From Planctomycetota bacterium (GTDB lineage Bacteria; Planctomycetota; UBA8742; UBA2392): 64,000 nucleotides of DNA. The stretch spans positions 1-64,000 of the forward strand of contig JABTUE010000001.1 in NCBI GenBank assembly GCA_015075515.1. Reading direction: 5' to 3'. Below, one piece after another: positions 59,998 through 64,000 of this stretch. A program made the translations under genes and the position numbers. The notes beneath the pieces are model-generated. The model was given only the letters and a program-made list of their open reading frames with translations. It ran no database searches and was not told the origin of the DNA. The number at the start of each line of letters is the position of its first letter. Positions within the stretch are counted from its first letter, which is position 1.

Positions 59998-61416
59998 ATG
60001 GCAAAACTTTCGGCAATGGCCCTCGCGCTGCTGGTCGGCGCCGGGGTCTGGGCTGCGCCCGCGATGGCACAGTCCAACGGTGACGCCGGACTCGGCGACA
60101 TCGAGCGTAACGGCGGCCAGAATCCCGCCGAAGGCACCCTTGGCGACAAGGGCCTGAAGTTCACCTCGGAAGGGTTCGAGCTGCGTGTGACAAGCCGCGT
60201 GCAGTTCCGCCTGACCTACCAGAACGAAGTCGCCAACGGCAGCAACGGCACCAACGGACGCGACTTCATTAACTTCCGGGTTCGTCGCGCCAAGACTGGT
60301 TTCAGCGGCTTCATTTTCGACAAGGATCTGCAGTACCGGCTGCTCCTGAACTGGACGCTGGGTTCAGGTGCGCTCGTCGAAAACGCCGTGTTCACCTGGG
60401 CGTTTATGCCTGAGCTGAACTTCAACGGCGGCCAGGACAAGCTGAACTGGAACTGGGAAGAGTACACCAGCTCCGGCAGCCAGGCGTTTGTCGAGCGCGG
60501 CTACGTCAACGAAGTGTTCAACCAGGATTACGCCAAGGGCGTCTGGGTGAGCGGCGTGGTCGGCGGCGACACCCCGTGGGTGAAGTACTGGTTCGGCATC
60601 TACAACGGCAAGCTGAAGGGCAACAACGACTTCCGTAACGCTGACGGTGGTTTTGATTCAGACACCTTCAGCAACACGGTGGACGGCGACCTGATGCTCA
60701 ACCTGCGTGTTGAAACACACCCGATGGGCAACGTGGCCCAGACGATGTACGACAACCGCAGTGAGCAGGAGCGCGACAGCATCCGCTTTGCCATCGGCTT
60801 GGGCTGGAACTGGTTCGCCAGCCGCTTTGACGACGCCAGCCTGCGTCCGGACACCGTTGGTACGCCCACGGCCTCGGGTCGTTTCCGTACCGGCCAGGAC
60901 ACCATGGCTCTGACCCTCGACGGCCACTTCCGCTGGATGGGCCTGAGCGTGGACATTGCCTACTTCTGGCGCCACACCGAGTTCCACAACTTCGGCCGGA
61001 CTGATTTCCGCCCCACCAGCCCGCAGAAGAACGGTATCTCGAACCTGACGGACTCGGGCATCACCTTTGAAGTGGGTTACTTCATCCTGGCCCAGAAGCT
61101 GCACGTCGGCATCCGCTACAACATGCTGAACGCTGACGACTTCTGGGGTGGCAGCGACAACCGCGACCTGGGTATCCGCCCTGACACCACGGAAATGGGC
61201 ATCGTCGTGAACTACATGATCCACGGCGACAACCTGAAGCTGACCTTCGACATCCTGTACGTTGACCAGCAGCTGATCTATCAGGGCAGCACCACGGGCA
61301 TCCTCGGCGTCTACAACGCGCCGCCGGAACGCTCGGGTACACCCAGCGGCAACGCCGAAAACGGCGACCACAACGCCCTGTGGCTGGTTCGCCTGCAGCT
61401 CCAGTGGATCTTCTAA
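59998..61416 (+). CDS. Outer-membrane porin, O/P (phosphate-selective) family
   Basis: The 472-residue protein has a signal peptide ending near AMAQ. Its beta-strand-rich body has alternating hydrophobic residues and the family pattern: GFELRVTSRVQFRLTYQNE, NGRDFINFRVRRAKTGFSG and LQYRLLLNWTL. It ends with an aromatic phenylalanine (QWIF), as needed for BAM insertion. Porin O/P proteins pass phosphate or polyphosphate in Pseudomonas; specificity here is unknown. AAGG and GGGAG precede the ATG. An intrinsic terminator follows, and a diverged paralogue lies next to it. Confidence 0.82.
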   Translation: MAKLSAMALALLVGAGVWAAPAMAQSNGDAGLGDIERNGGQNPAEGTLGDKGLKFTSEGFELRVTSRVQFRLTYQNEVANGSNGTNGRDFINFRVRRAKTGFSGFIFDKDLQYRLLLNWTLGSGALVENAVFTWAFMPELNFNGGQDKLNWNWEEYTSSGSQAFVERGYVNEVFNQDYAKGVWVSGVVGGDTPWVKYWFGIYNGKLKGNNDFRNADGGFDSDTFSNTVDGDLMLNLRVETHPMGNVAQTMYDNRSEQERDSIRFAIGLGWNWFASRFDDASLRPDTVGTPTASGRFRTGQDTMALTLDGHFRWMGLSVDIAYFWRHTEFHNFGRTDFRPTSPQKNGISNLTDSGITFEVGYFILAQKLHVGIRYNMLNADDFWGGSDNRDLGIRPDTTEMGIVVNYMIHGDNLKLTFDILYVDQQLIYQGSTTGILGVYNAPPERSGTPSGNAENGDHNALWLVRLQLQWIF

Positions 61417-61442
61417 GATTCACCGGGGATCACGAAGCACTC

Positions 61443-61478
61443 AAGGGCGGCCCATCAGGGCCGCCCTTCTGCTTTTCC
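61443..61478 (+). terminator. Rho-independent terminator after first porin
   Basis: AAGGGCGGCCC pairs perfectly with GGGCCGCCCTT across an ATCA loop, followed by CTGCTTTT. This is a strong stem with a moderate U tract. Confidence 0.85.
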
Positions 61479-61548
61479 GGCTCTGCGCAGGGGGCGGTTC
61501 ATCCCGCCGCCGCCCAACGTATACTCGGCCATCCTTTTCGGGGGCCAC

Positions 61549-62916
61549 ATGCGACTTGTTCTGGCGGTACTGTGCCTTGCCCTGGCAGCGTCTCTGTCAG
61601 CCCAGGACACGGCCACGCATACCCAAATCCGGCCGGCGGGACTGCGCTTCTGGACCGAAGGCTTTGAACTGAACCTGGAGACGCTGGTCCAGTTCCGCCT
61701 GACGGTTCAGGACGAACGCGGCGGCAACGACACCAACGGGCGCGACTTCTACCTGTTCCGTGTTCCGCGCGCGCGGCTGTCGCTGTACGGCCACATCTTT
61801 GAGCCCATGCTTCAGTACCGGGTACAACTCAACTTTGTGCGCCAGCCCGCCGAGTTCATTGAAGTCGCGCGCTTCCGCCTGGCGCTTGGCAGCGCCTTGA
61901 ACCTGAACGCCGGCCAGGATCGCGTGGTCTGGGATTGGGAACGCCGTGTGCCCGGCCAGAACCTGCGCTTTGTCGAGCGCGCCTACGTCAACGAAGTGTT
62001 TCACCAGGACTGGGGCAAGGGCCTGTGGGTAGACGGCGCGATCGGCGCCGAGGCCCCGCTGCTGAAGTACTGGCTGGGTGTCTACAACGGCGTGCTGCGC
62101 GGCGATAACGACTTTCGCAACAAGGACGGCGCCCAGAACGCCGACAGTTTCACGCGCTTTGTGGACGGCGAGGTGATGGTGTCCATGCGCCTGGAAACCC
62201 AGCCGCTGGGTGCCCTGCCCACCGGTCTTGGCGACAACCGCGCGGGCGAAGAGCACGGCAAACCGCAGGTCGCCGCCGGTGTCGGCTTCAACTATTTCAC
62301 CAGCGGCTTCAACGACGGCCTGCTGCGCGGCGACACGGCGTCGGTTCTGCCGGCCAGCGGCCGGCCGCGCACCCAGCAGGAAACTGTGGCGTTTGTGGTG
62401 GACGCCCACGGGCGCTGGTACGGCGCCAGCCTGGACGCGGCGTTTTACGCGCGCATGACCAACTTTTCCAACCGCGGCAGCAACCGCTACAGCCCGCGCG
62501 GCAAGCAGGGCATCGGCGACCTGTTTGACTGGGGCTGGAGCATCGAGGGCGGCTATTTCATCCTGCCGCGCGAACTGGGTGTGTTTGTGCGCGTGAACGC
62601 CCTGAACGCCGACGAGTTCTGGGGCAGCGACGGCGTGGTCGCCACCGCCGGGCACCAGCGCGCGATCCGCCCCGACGCCATGGAATACGGCCTGGCCGTG
62701 AACTACCACTTTCAGGGCGACCGGCTGAAGTTCAGCCTGGACATCAATTACGTGGACCAGCAACTGGCCTATCCCTATGACCGGGGTTTTGGTACCGGGT
62801 TGCTGGGCGTGTACAACCGTCCGCCGGCCCGCAGCGGCGCCTTGGGCAGTCACCCGGCCAACGACGACCACAACGTGATCTGGATTGTCAGGCTGCAGAT
62901 CCAGTGGATTCTGTAG
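61549..62916 (+). CDS. Outer-membrane porin, O/P family, second copy
   Basis: The 455-residue paralogue has a signal peptide (about 1-18, SLSAQ) and the same blocks as the first porin: GFELNLETLVQFRLTVQDE, NGRDFYLFRVPRARLSLYG, FVERAYVNEVFHQDWGKG and a final LQIQWIL. Hydrophobic Leu replaces Phe as the last residue, a tolerated BAM signal. It has its own upstream region after the terminator of copy 1. The duplication is old, judging from the divergence. Confidence 0.8.
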   Translation: MRLVLAVLCLALAASLSAQDTATHTQIRPAGLRFWTEGFELNLETLVQFRLTVQDERGGNDTNGRDFYLFRVPRARLSLYGHIFEPMLQYRVQLNFVRQPAEFIEVARFRLALGSALNLNAGQDRVVWDWERRVPGQNLRFVERAYVNEVFHQDWGKGLWVDGAIGAEAPLLKYWLGVYNGVLRGDNDFRNKDGAQNADSFTRFVDGEVMVSMRLETQPLGALPTGLGDNRAGEEHGKPQVAAGVGFNYFTSGFNDGLLRGDTASVLPASGRPRTQQETVAFVVDAHGRWYGASLDAAFYARMTNFSNRGSNRYSPRGKQGIGDLFDWGWSIEGGYFILPRELGVFVRVNALNADEFWGSDGVVATAGHQRAIRPDAMEYGLAVNYHFQGDRLKFSLDINYVDQQLAYPYDRGFGTGLLGVYNRPPARSGALGSHPANDDHNVIWIVRLQIQWIL

Positions 62917-62940
62917 CCGGCCGGGAACGGAATCTATTTG

Positions 62941-62975
62941 CATAACGCCAATATGTAGTATATGCTGGCGTTATG
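62941..62975 (+). promoter_or_regulatory. Perfect 10-bp inverted repeat, operator-like
   Basis: CATAACGCCA (62941-62950) and TGGCGTTATG (62966-62975) are exact reverse complements, separated by an AT-rich centre that contains ATATG and TATATG. The right arm overlaps the first possible ATG of the following gene. It could bind a dimeric repressor or form an RNA hairpin that hides the start. Confidence 0.5.
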
Positions 62976-62984
62976 GAGAGCCGC

Positions 62985-64000
62985 ATGGGCCGCTGGCGCA
63001 AGAAACTGCCGTTTCGCGAACTGACCATCCCGATCAAGATGGCCCGCGGCCGCATGAACAACTACGGCCGCAGGATCACGCCCTTTCGCGAGCTGGAACT
63101 GGAACATGGCAGCCTGCGGATGGTGGACAGCGTGCCCGTGGTGCGCGTGCGCGGCACATCGCGTGAACAGGGCCGCGCGCTGGGCACACTGGTGGGCGTG
63201 CAGGCCGCGGAAACCTTCAACCTGTACATGCGCTACTTCTGCCCCGATTTCGCCGGCGACCTCAAGCTGGCGCGTGAAATGGAAGCGCGCATGCCGCAAT
63301 GGTTCCGCGACGAAATGAAGGGCTTTTCCGAAACCAGCGAACTCACCTACGACGAAGTCCTGCTGGGCCAGACCTTTCTGGACATCCACAAGGTCGCCCT
63401 GTGCAGCACGATCTGCGCCCACGACAGCGCCACCCAGACCGGCGAAATCCTGATGGGCCGCAACCTTGACTTCCCCAGCCTCGATATCGCCGACCAGGCC
63501 AACATGGTGGTCGTGCACGAGGCTGACCCGGAATCGAAAATCCGTACCTTCGCGTCCGTGACCTGGCCGGGCTTTCTGGGTTGCCTGACCGGGTTGAATG
63601 ACGCCGGCCTGGCGCTTTCGATGATGCTGGTCTATGGCCATTCGCGGCGCGAGCATCTCAACGGCCTGCCCTTTCCGCTGGTGTTTCGCACGGTGATGCA
63701 GAACTGCGCCACGGTGGCCCAGGCCGCGCAGTACCTGGAGACAAAACCTTACTGCACAACCACAAACCTGATTCTGGGCGACGCCGGTCGGCACGGCGCG
63801 CGCTTTCAGTTGCACCCCGACCACCCGGTGGTGGAACACACCAGCGCCGAAAACCCCGCGATTGCCTGCACCAACCACTATCTGGACCGCCGCATCAAGG
63901 CCTTTGCCTTTACGTGGTTCAGCAGCGTGTGGCGGCTGGCCAAGATCCAGCGCCGCATCAGGCGGCAGAAGTTTGACGTGCAGGGCATCAAGGACGCCCT
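62985..64000 (+). CDS. C45-type Ntn-hydrolase (acyltransferase/amidase-like), truncated at window end
   Basis: The frame runs open to the window edge. The ATG at 62985 has GGAGAG nearby; another ATG is at 62973. The sequence VPVVRVRGTSREQGRALG, the probable autoprocessing cysteine in KVALCSTICAHDS, the following GEILMGRNLDF and the later CTNHY match the C45/acyl-CoA:6-aminopenicillanate acyltransferase-like family of N-terminal nucleophile hydrolases. Members cleave or transfer amide-linked groups. Which of the two cysteines is the nucleophile is uncertain. No signal peptide is evident. The end is missing. Confidence 0.75.
   Translation, partial: MGRWRKKLPFRELTIPIKMARGRMNNYGRRITPFRELELEHGSLRMVDSVPVVRVRGTSREQGRALGTLVGVQAAETFNLYMRYFCPDFAGDLKLAREMEARMPQWFRDEMKGFSETSELTYDEVLLGQTFLDIHKVALCSTICAHDSATQTGEILMGRNLDFPSLDIADQANMVVVHEADPESKIRTFASVTWPGFLGCLTGLNDAGLALSMMLVYGHSRREHLNGLPFPLVFRTVMQNCATVAQAAQYLETKPYCTTTNLILGDAGRHGARFQLHPDHPVVEHTSAENPAIACTNHYLDRRIKAFAFTWFSSVWRLAKIQRRIRRQKFDVQGIKDA

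Overview
This is high-GC bacterial DNA (roughly 65-70% G+C by eye, strongly GC-rich third codon positions) from a Gram-negative-type cell: it encodes two outer-membrane porins of the O/P type, several lipoproteins with clear lipoboxes, LspA, and secreted proteins. Several features recall uncultured Planctomycetota or Myxococcota-like lineages: an FHA plus Ser/Thr kinase, a MYXO-CTERM-like sorting tail, a lipoprotein with a formylglycine-generating-enzyme-like domain, and glycine-rich repeat lipoproteins. I cannot assign a phylum from this window alone. Most of the window is ordinary chromosome with short operons. A tRNA-Leu(UAG) gene lies at 47185-47268.

Layout. 1-1870: end of a terminal-inverted-repeat element, then a minus-strand mini-operon of a TerL-like terminase and three small proteins. 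2004-4375: arginase and two membrane-anchored proteins. 4376-12882: housekeeping genes (RluB-type pseudouridine synthase, HemW, LspA, PyrD, RsfS, Ndk, 2-Cys peroxiredoxin) plus an intact and a degenerate trypsin-PDZ protein. 13064-14210: a decayed gene. 14328-17468: hemE, an AhpD-like gene with an in-frame UGA that fits selenocysteine, a small membrane protein and recA. 17588-21350: PhoD-like phosphatase, a broken fragment copy of it, and a lower-GC restriction-modification island ending in a C14 tract. 21351-26980: a three-domain lipoprotein (FGE-like, thioredoxin-like, GspG-like), a PgpH-type HD phosphodiesterase, a carboxypeptidase-regulatory-domain protein, and two small phage-flavoured regulators.

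27079-36536: VOC protein, DHH phosphoesterase, a complete copy of the inverted-repeat element, a zinc-ribbon membrane protein, a glycosyltransferase with DUF2062, an ApeP/FabZ-like dehydratase, a MYXO-CTERM-like secreted protein, an M55 peptidase and a ketoacyl synthase pair. 36609-42833: lipoprotein with a Lys/Glu repeat tail, FHA-kinase (apparently frameshifted near its end), CNNM/CorC-type protein. 42861-51022: secreted proteins, GAPDH, alpha/beta hydrolase, tRNA-Leu, acyl-CoA dehydrogenase, LpxL-like acyltransferase. 51258-57583: two tandem glycine-rich lipoproteins with nearly identical ends and a shared leader hairpin. 57709-64000: PqqB-like hydrolase, cyclophilin, two tandem porins and a C45-type peptidase cut by the window edge.

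The observations most worth pursuing are: (1) the AhpD-like selenoprotein, whose E-x11-C-x2-U-x3-H motif is completed only by reading UGA, with a 7-bp hairpin 18 nt downstream; (2) a 166-bp element with terminal inverted repeats, present as a 64/64-nt identical partial copy 28 kb away, each abutting a TAG stop codon; (3) the tandem glycine-rich lipoprotein genes with variable middles between conserved ends; (4) the FGE-Trx-GspG fusion; and (5) an apparent AUC start codon for rsfS.
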